Notes under the pieces: generated by a model
Databases searched by the model: none
Told to the model about the DNA's origin: nothing
What the model saw: only the letters and a program-made list of their open reading frames with translations
In this document: positions 22,888-34,826 of the stretch, one piece after another
How positions within the stretch are numbered: the stretch's first letter is position 1
Layout of the letters: each line of letters starts with the position of its first letter
Position numbers and translations under genes: made by a program
From: Epiperipatus broadwayi
Taxonomy: Eukaryota; Onychophora; Udeonychophora; Euonychophora; Peripatidae
Assembly (NCBI GenBank): GCA_028023455.1
Contig: JAQFVV010012446.1
Span: forward strand, 4,403,501-4,467,500
Direction: 5' to 3'
Length of the DNA: 64,000 nucleotides

Positions 22888-25690
22888 AGTGCTTTTGCCT
22901 GTACACTCCTGGGTGCCCTTCATGCAGTAAATTTAAAACTTGTTGTCTGCCCTCCATAGGAATCACTACCTGATCACCCATTTTCACACAGTCTTTACAA
23001 GTTGATAATTTATTTCTATTTGCCCAAAAACTCAGATCAATGTATTCAGGCCTCGAATCTGGCCGTCCATTTTTAATCCATTGCTGGTAGCCCTGATCGG
23101 CATTTGTCCAATTTGCTACCCTTTTACTATTTAATATGTCTGAGTTTAATGCATCTATATAATTTATTTCAACCTCTGTACTAATTTTCTCTTGTTATCT
23201 GGAATTCATGACAGCGCATCTGCATGTGTTATTTCTTTGTCTTTTTGTTATTGGAGTATATAATCATATCCTTCCAAATATGTGTGGGCTTAAATGTTCA
23301 GGTGCTAGTCTATCGTGGCCTAGAATTCCAAGTAGTGGTTTGTGATCAGTAATTATTGTAAAGTTTTTGCCAAACAGGAATTGATGAAATTTTTTAAGGC
23401 CAAAAATAATAGCCGTTGCCTCTTTGTCTAATTGGCTATAGTTCCTTTCTGCTTTTGAAAGAGTCCGTGATGCATATGCAATGGGGCGCTCTCCTTTGTA
23501 GCATGGATGAGATAGTACTGCTCCTACTCCCCATTCAGATGCATCAGTGGTTGAACGTACTTCCAAAGTGCTATTATAATGCACTAACATTTTATCTGAT
23601 GATAGTAAGGCTTTCGTTTACTGGAAAGCCTCTTGATGCACTTTTTCCCACTTCCACTTTTGATTCTTTTTTAGTAAATCATATAAGGGTTTTGAAATCT
23701 GAGCCTTGTTCTTTAAGAAAGGTTTGAAAAAGTTCATCAATCCCAAAAATGCTTGCAACTGTTTGATATTGATTGATGGGGAGGCATTCATCACTGCTGT
23801 TACTTTCTGGGGTGATGGTTTCTTGCCCTTATCTGAAATCAAGTGACCTAAAAGTGTTAGTTCTTTTTCCATTCATACGGTCTTTTGTGCATTCAGTTTT
23901 ACATCTAATTTCTGTAATTTCTCGCACACACTTGTCTTCCAAATTTTCCGTGATGAGTATATCGTCGAAGTATGGAATGGCTTCCTCTAAACCTTGTAAC
24001 AAAGCATTAATTTTTGCTTGAAGAATATTCAGCGCTATAGAAATGCCAAATGATAGTCTGTTGCATTTATATAAGCCCATATGGGTTGTAAGCACTTTTC
24101 CGCTGATTTATCTGTTACACGAATCTGATGGAATGCCGAGTTTAGATCTAACTTGGCAAAATATGAAACGTTTTGTAGCCCCGCCAGTATTTCCCTTACA
24201 TGTGGTACAGGGTAGGCTCCCCTATTTAAATATTTATTTATTGTAACCCGGTAATCCCCATACAACCTAACATCCCCATTCGGTTTAGTTATTACCACTA
24301 ATGGTGTAGCCCAATCAGAGCTTTCGATGGGCGCTAATATTCCTTTTTTGACTAAAGATTTAAGCTTATCTTCAACCTTCACTCTTTGTGAAATGGCACT
24401 TTTCACAGTTTGCAAACTACTGGATGCGCATTTTCTAATAATTCTATTTTGACTGGTTTCATATGTATCAGTCCTAATTCTTCATTAAAAAGCTCTGGGT
24501 ATTTTCTAATTATTTCCTGTTCTACAGAAATCCCTTTTATAATATTAATTTCTATTCCTAATTCACTGAACCATTCTCTACCTATAATGGCGTTAATTTT
24601 TGCATTTACGATATATAATCATAGATTTCGTTTTTTACTGTTATACTTGATTGGTGCTGAAACCTGGCCACAAATTTTAGGCTCGTGGCCATTTATGTCT
24701 TTCGCTCTAATACTTGTTTTCTCTAGCGAAGTCTTAAAATTAGTTGCTGACAAATTTTCCTAATCTATAAGAGACATTATAGAAATGGCTGATCCACTGT
24801 CTATTTCCTTTTCATGAATTTTTACTTTAATCATAAACTGCCGTATCTCTTTCATGTATAGATTTTTAATCGTGGGGTTTCTTATTAATTTCCCTCCCCT
24901 ACTTTCTGACATAGGGTTTTTAATTTTACTCTCTTTTTTATACACTAGCGCCAAATGCCCTTTTTTACTGCATTTGAAACATGGAGTTTTTGTTCCATTT
25001 GCACTCTTTCTTCGTATGGCTAATTTACTACAACAGTAACAAGTAATTTTAGTGTTATTACTTTTTGGCTCACAAGGGCTACTATTCTCACTACTTGTCT
25101 TGAAAATGCCCATTTTTGCATTCTCATTCGACCTTGCTCTAAAAGCCTGAGCTTGTTCCAAAATGAGCTCATACACCATGCCCTTCTTAATGGCCATATC
25201 ATATATGTTAATTCAGGTTCTACTAACAACCTAAGCCTGTCATCCACTATCCCCCAGAGTAATTGATCCATAAGGATTTCCTCTACAAAATCGCCATACC
25301 CACAATCTTTAGCTAATTCTTTCAAAGCCAAATTATACTCTTTTATTTTCTCGCCCTTTAGTTGCTTTCTATTACGTAGGGCTAATCTTGCAATATGACG
25401 AGAGGGACATGGGTTAAAATGTTCATTTAATTTTTTAATTACTTCTTTATATATAACCTTCTCAGGCAATGGCAGTTCAAAATCTTTACTTATAACTTTG
25501 ATCAGCCTCTTGCCCGTGAAACACATGAGTGCTGCAAGTTTCTTTTTATTATCGTCTATCCCATTCGAGGTAAAAAAATTTCTATTTGGGTTATATATAA
25601 CAGCCATTCAGACACATTATCTACACTGAATTCTCCTATGCTATTTTGCCCAAACGAATACATTTTTTTTATTATGAATCTAAACCATTC
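22886..25690 (-). mobile_element. Ty3/gypsy LTR-retrotransposon internal region, inactive and truncated
   Basis: On the minus strand, 5' to 3': a Gag-like domain (25607-25020; KKLAALMCFTGKRLIKVI, LNEHFNPCPSRHIARLAL) and a zinc knuckle CFKCSKKGHLALVY whose last Cys is lost. A protease DSGSAISIM (near 24790) follows, with the RT palm next: IESSDWATPLVVITKPNGDV, FAKLDLNSAFHQI and FDDILI near 23975 (the YxDD box changed to YFDD). The thumb (LTLLGHLISDKG) and RNase H (TTDASEWGVGAVLSH, AERNYSQLDKEA, TDHKPL) come next. An integrase start (LHEGHPGV near 22925) breaks off at 22887, so the catalytic integrase core is missing. Frameshifts separate the frames. No LTR pair was recognised. It lies antisense inside NAXE intron 1. 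Confidence 0.93.
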
Positions 25691-25773
25691 GATTTTTGCA
25701 ATTAACCGCTATTTCCTAATAATTCCTCCCTCCCCTCTTTACAAGGTTTACTCTTAACTGCACCACTTAATTT

Positions 25774-25995
25774 GCTGTGTCCCGGCTTTCGCCTATGGAT
25801 CAGCAATGATAACTTTGATTTGGTAAACAGACAAGGTATGGAATATAATAGTTTAATATACAATAAATAGTTTAATATAGCTATTTATGTATATTAAACT
25901 ATTTATTGTATATTAAACTATTATATTCCATACTGTGTCTGTTTACCAAATCAAAGTTATCATTGCTGATCCGTAGGCGAAAGCCGGGACACGGC
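25774..25995. repeat. Near-perfect 222-bp palindrome
   Basis: The left arm begins GCTGTGTCCCGGCTTTCGCC and the right arm ends GGCGAAAGCCGGGACACGGC. Inside, TCAGCAATGATAACTTTGAT pairs with ATCAAAGTTATCATTGCTGA, and the arms meet in TAATATAGCTATTTATGTAT with almost no loop. Only about four mismatches are visible over about 108-base arms, so it is young. It sits at the 5' edge of the gypsy fragment. Confidence 0.95.
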
Positions 25996-26002
25996 ATAGA
26001 TT

Positions 26003-26142
26003 GTAAAAAAAGCATTGTAAAAGTAATAAAGAACATAGATGATATTAATATTATATGGATTTGGCAGTGCAATAGGAAAGATAAAGGTAAGAGTTATATG
26101 GTATAAAATTATTTTTAGATATGTTTCTCAATTTATTAATGG
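26003..26142. repeat. Direct repeat, right copy
   Basis: Partner of 22764-22887; both copies end in TTTATTAATGGCC. Together they bracket the gypsy remnant and the 222-bp palindrome. Confidence 0.85.
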
Positions 26143-26253
26143 CCTTTAAACAACCTTCTTTTTGGCAAAGGTGCTAAATAGCCTCTCATGGAGGAACTAA
26201 AGGAGACCAATCACAGAATAATGATAGTTTGAGCTGTTTAGCTATAAGTATTG

Positions 26254-26540
26254 GATAGTTAACTGAATTAATTATAGATCAAGCCCACTTGTCTACTCAG
26301 CCTATATTCGAATCCAGGTTATAGGCATGGCAAGCATCTTCTGTCATTGTATTACAGTGTGTATAAATGACTTAACTGCACATGGGCTTTATCTACAAAT
26401 ATTGTGAGGCTACCTGAATTGATTATGGATCAACTACCTGAAAGAGAAACCCCAGAATACTTGGCTTCTATTCAGATTCAAATTCAGGTTGAAGACATGG
26501 CAAGCATATGTCCTACCATAATTTTACTGTGCATATGTTT
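26254..26540. repeat. Diverged tandem duplication, two units of about 130-150 bases
   Basis: Unit 1 has ACTGAATTAATTATAGATCA, ATTCGAATCCAGGTT and CATGGCAAGCAT, then TACAGTGTGTAT. Unit 2 has CCTGAATTGATTATGGATCA, ATTCAAATTCAGGTT and CATGGCAAGCAT, then TACTGTGCATAT. The order is identical. No function was recognised. Confidence 0.75.
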
Positions 26541-26739
26541 CTGTGTGCATTATTTCTGCAAAGAAGTAATCTGATATTTGGCAATCATTTGTTAAAAAAT
26601 CCTTGGATATATTTAGTGTCCATTTATATTTTGTTAATTACTTATAGAAGTTGCTTTGAAGTAATGATTCTTCACAAGGCAAGTAATAAAGGGAATTAGA
26701 AGTATAGGAATTGCAGGAGTGGTGATTTTCACATGATCC

Positions 26740-27450
26740 TATAGCTTAAGTAATTAATGGACATCAAATGGTTTAGTGCTTTAAATCCCCTATCTCCAGC
26801 CTGAACAGTTTTGGGCTTTCATCTTTATCAGTGGCAGCTGGAATTCAATGCTGGAAATAATTCACATTTGCATCTAAAAAGTTCCTTTACTATTAAAGCC
26901 AATAATCTAAAATTTAAAAACCCTATAGTTTTAAATCCAGGCTCACTCACTTGCATATCTATGTAGCTCTGACAACAGACCAGATTCTATATACTTTATG
27001 GATCTCTGTTTTATAACAATTATAGGCCATTCTGCCTTTTGTTTAGGAAGGTTTATATCAATATGATATCGCATGATCTTATGATTCCAAGATCTTCATC
27101 CTACTCTAGAACCATTTGCTGATAGCTTGAATAATCAATGAACAATAGATGGTTTATTGCTATAAAATTTTCATCTTCAACCCTATTGATATCAGATCTA
27201 TATAGCTTTGCAAGTGAGTTAGCCTGGGTTTAAACATTCGAGTTTTAAATTTCATGTTATTAAGCTTGAATAGCTTAAAAAAGTAAAAGGTATTTTCTAG
27301 ATGCAGAAGTCTATTAATTCCTGTTTTAAATCCTTGCCTTCACTAACAAAGGCAAAAGCCCAAAACTGGTCAGTCTGGAAAAAGGGGTTTTATTGCAAGA
27401 TGCTGTTTGGTGTCCATTGATTACTCAAACTTGCAATAGATGGCTCTGGA
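26740..27450. repeat. Large nested foldback related to family A
   Basis: The outer left arm (26750-26850; CCTGAACAGTTTTGGGCTTT) pairs with the right arm (27345-27430; AAAGCCCAAAACTGGTCAG-like). Inner stretches also pair: AGGCTCACTCACTTGC (26938) with GCAAGTGAGTTAGCCT (27210). The CACTAACAAAGGC...ACTGGTC...TCCATTGATTACTC order follows family A, but the sequence is a distinct subfamily. Confidence 0.75.
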
Positions 27451-27799
27451 GTATGAAACTTGTTATTGGAAGAATGTGGTTGTGCATTTGAGAGACCATG
27501 TGATGCTATTGTTAGCATTCAGATATTGCTAAGTCAATTTTAAATGAAATGGAACTGCAAAAAATATTTTTAGAATGCTATTAGGATATGATTAATAATT
27601 GGGAGATATAATTAATCTAAACTTAAAATAATATTAGCAATAACATCCATCCCCTCCCCAAGAATTTATTCATAATTTATTTATTAGATATGAAAGTGAT
27701 AAAAAAATAAAATGAACTAATTGTAATAACCTTTAATTATAACATTTGTTAGAGGATAATAAATTTACCAATAGAATACCAGTGGTAAATTTAGATGGT

Positions 27800-28620
27800 T
27801 AAATATCACATCAAATTACAATGGACAAAGAAACTTTATGAAACTTTGTCAGCAAATAGATTACAAACATAAACAAAAGCTGCCCTGATAAGAAGGTTTC
27901 CGGCACTCGAATGCATCCTTCAAATAACACCCACAGATTGACCACCACTTTCACACGGATATTTGTCTTTGCTTGTAAATCAACTTCAAAGCATTTATGA
28001 TCAGGTGTCTTTTTTGGGTGTAGGTAGATACACCTATTGGCCTATTTATAATATGCTGTACCCAGACATAACTACAGATCCTCACTCATTATGTTAAATA
28101 TGAACAATAGTTGTTTGATGCAGCGATTTAAAAAATGGTCATTGGAACCCAAATTTTTTGACTTTCTTTTAAAGGTAAATCTTCATGCTCTACCTACCTC
28201 CTATTTCCTTAAATACCGCAGGTTTTATAACAAAATTGATGCTTTTTGTTCCTTGTGCCACAGGGAAGAAGAAACACAACAGCACCTATTTCACACCTGC
28301 ATAGCTCTAATAAATACCTGAGAAATAATGATTAACACATGTAGACAAAATAACATCACACTTGATAACCTAATAGACACTCAGTAAAGGCTCAATACCA
28401 GCAGCTTGTGCAGCAACTTTTTATTTATATAGTTTCTGGTGCACCAGATGTACTTTCTGCCTTGGAGACAATACCACAAAGCACCCAGCCACATTTTCTA
28501 ATAAGCTCAAACAACTGAAGGCCAGAGATGCCAAAATTGCACATCCAGATATATTTTCTGCTACATGGTCACTATTAAAAACCTGAGACAAACCATAACC
28601 TCGGAAAAAAAATTATGACT
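27800..28620 (+). mobile_element. Non-LTR retrotransposon fragment with zinc-binding C-terminus
   Basis: The frame at 28091-28321 reads LPTSYFLKYRRFYNKIDAFC and then CSLCHREEETQQHLFHTC. This C-x2-C-x(7-8)-H-x4-C arrangement, following a basic aromatic stretch, is the zinc-binding module near the C-terminus of many LINE proteins. A stop follows and further in-frame remnants run towards 28600. RT and endonuclease are absent. Family assignment within LINEs is open. Confidence 0.6.
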
Positions 28621-29819
28621 TTTCTGTAACAAGGACAATTATTAATTTTTTTTTTTGTTATTGTCGTTTTTACATATCCCTTTTTTTAACAATTTTTTCT
28701 GTTTGTTCCAAAGCTATATAGTTTTAAACCATGTATTTTCAACAAAGTAATTTTTGGTAAACAACAAATTCGTGTAATCTAATTTTATACAATAAAGGAT
28801 ATTATTGAAACACAAATAATTATTTAAAAAGTAAATCAAGCTATAATGTAAAAAAAATCCCGTTTATTTCTTGACTTAATTTACAAAAATAGTGATACAT
28901 TTTCCCAGTCCTTAAAATAAAAGGATAATTGTTTTTTTTTTTTTTTTGATGTGTCAGCCACAGTTCGCTCTAATATTTTGATCATACAATAAAAGTTACT
29001 GAGGGCTTATCACAACAACGTTTTCCTTAAATATTCTTTGTATTAAAGTCCTTTTAGCCACAGCAAGAAATAGCAGCAATTACTCTTGGTTATATACTGT
29101 TCATGTATAGCTGCCACTTTAACAACTAAAATAAGCTACTTAATATGGACACATACATTAGTTACCTAAAGAAGACTTTCACAAGTAAAACTATGCTATG
29201 AATAAGAATTCTTAGAATTTTTATTTATTTTGTTTTATACATCATAGCAATACTATTCTCAATTTTGATTTAAAATTCATAATCTGGTTATAAAGATTCA
29301 AACCCTAAAATAAAGTTTATTAAAACAGGTAACAGGCATTGACGCACTATTCAGTTATGAAGAATGCTAAAGTAATATTACTTCATTACAGTCCTTATTT
29401 CTCCAATTCTTTTTGGGTAGGTAGTGTATATCACATGATCTCATTATATGGCGTATACATTTTTAATGGGTTATACTGTACATTATAACTTAAACTAATA
29501 GAAAACATATATTACAGGAATGTAATCTTCTTAATCGATTCAACACAAGAAGTGATCATTGATTAATAAGATGTAAGATACATGTGGATGCGAAACTAGA
29601 AAAATGAAAATTTATTAAGAAAGTCTCTATTGACAAATGATATTCCTAATCTTCAGAAATATTCCGATGAGTTTAAATTAGAACTTGTTAAGATTTTGAA
29701 GAGGATTCATACTTTCCTGAGAAATAAAATGATAACTGATACTCTATTAAGAACTGCAACAAAGATACCTGGTAGAAAAAAAACAATCATTACATTTTTA
29801 ATTGATATAAAACCACTAA
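28621..29819. other. AT-rich intron sequence
   Basis: Only a truncated SINE end (28932-28970) and an uncharacterised 77-codon frame (29630-29863, KYSDEFKLELVKILKRIHTF) were seen. The frame has no recognised domain. Confidence 0.45.
28932..28970 (-). mobile_element. SINE 3' end fragment, minus strand
   Basis: A T tract of about 16 is followed by GATGTGTCAGCCACAGTTCG, resembling the tail, TGACAC end and part of the B box of the SINE family. The head is missing. Confidence 0.5.
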
Positions 29820-30045
29820 AATATCATGTGATCACCATTTTCTATGTTTACAGAAGCTATTAGAACTGAGTCACATTAGATCCTAAGATCTCAGTGCAGT
29901 GCTCTTAGATCCATGGAACTTCACTAGCCACAATCCATAAACTAGTCTGAAGATATTGAATGAGAAGGATCTGGAGAGGGATTGTATGCACAAACCTTCT
30001 TCCATCCATTGATTATTAAGGTTTGCACTGGGTGGCACTACTGTA
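29820..30045. repeat. Foldback family A, one arm plus left terminus
   Basis: It starts CATGTGATCACCATTT and has AAGATCTCAGTGCAGTGCTC and ACTAGTCTGAAGATATTGAA. It ends CACTGGGTGGCACTACTGTA. The inner left arm is deleted as in 1678-1928 and 35005-35292. Confidence 0.75.
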
Positions 30046-30129
30046 AATATTATTTTTTTTAAATAAATTTTTGTCTCTCCAGTTTTGCATTAACATGTTT
30101 CTTACATCTTACTAATCTTTTATTTTCTG

Positions 30130-30925
30130 ATGATATGTTCTCGTGCACAGTGAAGAAAAATCAAAAATAATGATGATAAATTTCTGGGGAAAGAGAAGAG
30201 AAAGAATTTTTATTGGGAATAATATTTAATGTGGTGAATGGGTATAATTATTTGGGAATCATTTTAAGTAATCAGACAAATTACTTGGATGAATGGAAGA
30301 AAAAATTGATAAATGAAGGAAAGAAAAGAAAGGGGCTGATAAAGAAATTAACCGTGTTTTTATATGATATAACTAGACTAGAATTGTATGGAAGGGAATG
30401 GCAGTAAGCAGGATTAACTTATGGTAATGATGCATTGTGTTAATAAAGGGATGTTAGATTACTTAGAAAAAGTACAAAGAGAAGTAGGAAGATATGTATT
30501 AGATGCAGATGTGTGGTCGGAAAAGGGGGCACTTCAAGGAGAATGGAATGGTCAAATCAATATTTTTGGTAGATTGCAATTTATGAATAATAAGACAATA
30601 ACCAAAATAATATTTAATTGGGTTTGAGTAAAGAACAGGCAACAAGATTGGTAAGAAAGTTAGCTCAGTATGCAGAAGAGTTGGATAAAGACTTTATGTC
30701 AGTATACTTATACAAAATGTGGGATGATGGTGCTAGGAAGATCGTTGAAGTGTTATAGCGGCAATGAATGGGATAGAAGAGTAGATGCATTAATAAAGAA
30801 TAGGGAGTTGGAGAGATGGAGAACTAGTATGGAGAGTAAAAAGAGTTTAAATATATATAGAAGTAAACAGAATATTTGGTGCGAGTTAATTTACGATAAT
30901 AGCACCGGAAAAGCATGGTGTTGAG
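30130..30925 (+). mobile_element. Non-LTR retrotransposon fragment (RT C-terminal half)
   Basis: Several linked frames read SKIMMINF, GYNYLGIILSNQ, KRKGLIKKL and the thumb-like NKGMLDYLEKVQREVGRYVL. These are followed by GALQGEWNGQINIFGRLQFM, then ALIKNRELERWRTSMESK and a C-terminal LIYDNSTGKAW. This layout (FKYLGxxL; LExxQRExGRxxLG; ELGW...R) belongs to LINE reverse transcriptases of a family other than the RTE copies in the window. Stops near 30406 and 30625 show decay. The catalytic palm lies upstream and is lost. Confidence 0.7.
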
Positions 30926-32076
30926 GTGGTGGAACAGACCTCTGAGAAGCAAATGACCGATCTTTTCACCCCGTCATTTCTTTAGGCACGATGTATATAT
31001 AGATTAATCACTTCTCTCCAGTAAACTCAATAAATCTCTCTTATCAAAGATCCACTATTTATGTGATCTGGCTTTATCTAAAGGATTAAATCTACAATGA
31101 CCTCCATCAATTGTAATTGCTCTAAGCAGTTCTGTGAGGTTGGTGCCTGCTTTGGAGGGAAAATCTATAACTCTGCATGAACATGCCCCAAGGGTTGATT
31201 TGCTAATTAAAAAAAAAACAACAACAAGCATATTAAGTTTATCAGTCATTGTACTAACAAAATCTATTTAATTAAGGTTTAGATTAACAAAAATGTAGAT
31301 TTTATTCAGAAAAATTTTAGGAATTTGGTACAATGACTTTCAAACATATTTGACATAAACTTAAGCAGAAATTTACAAAACATTTCTTACAAATATTACA
31401 TTGTTGAAATAATTGACTCTCTAATGTACATTAATTAAAAGATAAATATAAAATGTTACCAACTGATTAATTGAAGAAAAATGAATTTTAATAAAAGAAT
31501 TTAAAATATTTGTAACATTTTATAGATATCCAGGGTTCAATTCGATTAAACAAAATAAACACAATATACATTTTTTACAAATACAAAATAAATAAATAAA
31601 AGGTTAGTTTTAATTATAAAATAAAATTAATGAAATAAAAGATTATAATATTAAAAATATACTTCCACCTATTATGAGATGGGTGTCAATTAATATAAGA
31701 TTGAGTTTAAACCCATACTAGTTGCTGATGACATTGGCACTAGGTGAAGCAGAATATGTACTATATTTCCAGCTTCAATAAATACATTCATAATTATTAT
31801 TAATCCAGTTATTTAATTAGAGATTATCCTTAATCCAGATATAAACTGTAAATCTCAATTAAAAAGATATCTCTTTTTCCATTTGCAACATCTTTTGTAG
31901 ATATACTTAAAACTTCCACTCTATTGCCCATGCTTGATAGAAATATTTTTATTAAATAAGATACATAATTGCCCCCAAAAGTGGCTAAATGTTGGTTACT
32001 TTTGGAGTAACAGTTTTAATAAAAATGATTTTAAAAAAAGAGTAGACAATAGAGTTAAAAAGAAGGGAGAAAAAGA
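30926..32076. other. AT-rich intron sequence
   Basis: The first 300 bases are less AT-rich and may be the LINE's tail or another repeat. A 64-codon minus-strand frame (31055-31249) has no recognised domain. Nothing was seen beyond. Confidence 0.45.
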
Positions 32077-32132
32077 TTTTTTTTTTTTTCATGTGTCATA
32101 GCATCAGCCGGGAAGCGAACCCGCTAACCATA
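32077..32132 (-). mobile_element. Truncated SINE, minus strand
   Basis: T tract, CATGTGTCATAGCATCAGCC and GGGAAGCGAACCCG (reverse B box), then a jump straight to GCTAACCATAAG. The part between the boxes is deleted and the head is missing. Confidence 0.8.
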
Positions 32133-32389
32133 AGATTTTTTAGTTCACTGATTTGAAATTTGCTTTTATTGTCTCTAAATTTAACATTCAAAGTTTGAAT
32201 AATTGAAATTTGATTTTTTTTTAAAAAAAAGATTCAAGTTTTATTTTATTAAAATGTCAAGTTTATAAAAAAGATTTTGTTTTGTAACAGATATTTTTTT
32301 TTTGTTATTGTAAGTAATAAAATTAACTTTAAAATGTGATTAGAAAGTTGATAAATACAACTTATTTATTTTTAAATAATAAAATTAAA

Positions 32390-32434
32390 GGGGTTTGAAC
32401 TCGGACTTTTTGAAAAGTCTGAATTCAAATCCCC
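32390..32434. repeat. 45-base hairpin resembling joined ends of family C
   Basis: GGGGTTTGAACTCGGACTTT is mirrored by AAAGTCTGAATTCAAATCCCC-like sequence with a loop of a few bases. The same GAAAGTCTGA-ATTCAAATCCC words form the ends of the palindromes at 17905-18610 and 20868-21142. Confidence 0.7.
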
Positions 32435-32796
32435 ATTAATTACATCTTAAAAATTCAATATTTGCAATATACTAGTATTGATTTATTTTAAACTGACAGT
32501 TTAAATAAAAATGTGATTTTAAATGTTTATTATAAAAGCTGTCACTCTTCCCAGCATCCTGAATCTGTCTTGGTTTTACAGTCATCATTAATTGCTTGTA
32601 AAACTTTAAGTTTATTTTTATTTAACAGCCAAGTTGTGAACAAAAATACGTAGTATGACCCATGGCAGATAAATTCACTGTGTCTGTACCGTTTACTCTG
32701 GAGATAATATAGCTTGGATTAATTATTTGTTAAAGCCTGATATGTGATCAAATTTGAACTGGTATTTCTGAGTTTTGCTTAATCTGCATTAAAAAG

Positions 32797-32906
32797 TCAA
32801 GCGTTGGTAGCCGAGAGGTCAGCGCAGCTGCCTTGCAAGCAGTTGCTTGCAGACAGTTGTTGCAGGTTCGCTTCCTTGCCGATGCTTTGACATGTGGGGA
32901 AAAAAT
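32797..32906 (+). mobile_element. tRNA-derived SINE, plus strand
   Basis: Head GTCAAGCGTTGGTAGCCGAG, then AGGTCAGCGCAGCTGCCTTG, a B box GCAGGTTCGCTTCC, GATGCTTTGACATGTG and an A-rich tail. A short internal duplication (AGCAGTTGCTTGCAGACAGT) lengthens the region between the boxes. Confidence 0.92.
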
Positions 32907-33617
32907 TGTTTGCAAATAATTATTAAATGAAAGTCGTCTCTCATGAAATATTTGTGTCTTTAGAGAGGTAAAGAAATATTATCTAAGGAAATATTTAAAT
33001 AATTTAAAATTTGAAGCAGCTAAAGAAGTTGAAAATGTAATGTTTTTAAATTTTCTAGGATGAATTTATAACGTCTGAAATATCAGAATAGACTCTATAA
33101 TGTAAAAACAAATGAAAAATATTAAGCTTAACAAAAAATGATTTTAAACCAGACTCTACTAAAACTTTTATTTTAAGTGTGATCACCTGAAAGATGGTAA
33201 TATTTATATATTTAATAACTTAATATAATAGTATCTTAATATTTTATATAGCTCTTATTGTATAAATATTTTTTGTTATTTATTAATCTAGTATCTTGTC
33301 TGACTTCTCATAGCTTCTTACCATTAAAATATAATAAATTAATTTTGCAATAGCCAGTGAGATAAGAGTTCATATTCTACTAAATTGGTCATGGTTTAGT
33401 TTCATAATGCTGATGGAGTAAAATATCCCCCTGTGGATTACCAGTATTGGGTGACACTCTGGTTTATAAATTTATAATCCATAGAGGATCTAATTTCCCT
33501 TCAGTTACTTAGGACTGATTTAATGTTCTAAAAAGGTAACCGCAGTCTATAATATTTTTATGAATATAGTTAGGTCTCACCATTAGTATAATTTATGATT
33601 AAATAAAATTATATTTG

Positions 33618-33721
33618 TCAAGCGTTGATGGCCTAGTGGTTAGCATAGCTGCTTTTCAAGCAGCTGGCCCGGGTTCGCTTCCGCTTCCTGTCAACGCATT
33701 TGACATATTGGGGGGGGGGGG
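33618..33721 (+). mobile_element. tRNA-derived SINE, plus strand, with G-run tail
   Basis: TCAAGCGTTGATGGCCTAGT, GGTTAGCATAGCTGC (A box), CCGGGTTCGCTTCCGC (B box) and ACGCATTTGACATATTG. The usual A tail is replaced by a run of about 11 Gs. It is the closest of the copies to a tRNA-like head. Confidence 0.92.
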
Positions 33722-34548
33722 TATTTTCCTCCAATTTTGTTTATTCTTATTATTTGGATTTAAGTGTGACATCTCAAAAGCATTAACTTTTCATATCCAC
33801 GGGGTTATTATAATTTAATTACATGGTAGGACCATTACAATATATATAAATCTAAAAGTTTGTTTATTTGTTTGTTACTTAATGACTCGACAAATATTGC
33901 GCCAATTGTTGATTAATGTGTATGAGTAATATAAGCAAAATATGCTTGATTATTGCGAATTTAAAGCGCATTGAATACAGGTTAATGCCTGTTCAGACTA
34001 TTTATATAAGCTTTCTGTGCGCTACATAAATTAATTACTACTTCTTGTTTTTAAAAAATTGGTACTAGCAGTGACCTCTAGGAGCAATATTTGTTGTTAT
34101 TAAGTAAAAAAAAACAAATAATCTTTCAAATTTATATATATGTAAGGCTAACAAAAATATATTTTAAGGATTATTTAAAATATTGTATTGGATAATTTTT
34201 AACATTGTTTAAAATAATTTTTAAACGTAAGTAATTTTAAAAAAAGTCTTGGCAGGGATTGATTATCAAAGGAATAATATATATGTTACCAGTTATCGTT
34301 TATAATTTATCCTTTAATATTTTAATCTTATATATGTAAATTTGAAATGTTTATTTGTTTGTTTGTTACTTAATAACTCAACAAATATTGCATCAATCTT
34401 GACCAATTCTCCACGATTTTTTTTTCTTTCTTTTTGAGAATAGGTTATGGATTTTTATTTTATGGTACTTAATTATTTTAAAAACTTTGATAATTTGCAG
34501 TTTTTAACATTCTACTAACATGAGCAAAGCCATGGGAACAGCTAGTAA

Positions 34549-34826
34549 AGAATAAAATTAATCTAAGAAATCAAGTATACTTCCAATGCATTAACATCAT
34601 AATTATGATTACTGTACTAAAAACAGCAATATTTTATTATTGTAATTTAGGAAAAAAAACATTTTTTACTTCTTTGAATGCTATTGGCTCTCTGATTTAT
34701 CATGTGATCAATAAAAAGCAGGATGTTAAAATTTTGCCAGTGAAATATGTTTCTTTTTGATAATTATGATTACGATGCTAACATATTAAAAGTATACTTG
34801 ATTTCTTAAATTAATTTTATTCGTTT
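34549..34826. repeat. Foldback element with terminal arms of about 70 bases
   Basis: AATAAAATTAATCTAAGAAA, then TCAAGTATACTT (34549-34582) pairs with AAGTATACTTGATTTCTTAA, then ATTAATTTTATT (34793-34826). CATCATAATTATGATTA pairs with TAATTATGATTACGATG. The middle contains ATTATCATGTGATCA-type sequence. Confidence 0.8.

Noticed and set aside
23416-24763. Several plus-strand open frames of 67-117 codons
   Set aside because: They are shadows of the minus-strand Ty3/gypsy pol frames.
22764-26142. The two direct repeats as LTRs of the gypsy element
   Set aside because: They do not start with TG and end with CA, the left one is part of a foldback arm, the integrase is cut off at its border, and the right one is separated from the gag start by about 300 bases and a hairpin.
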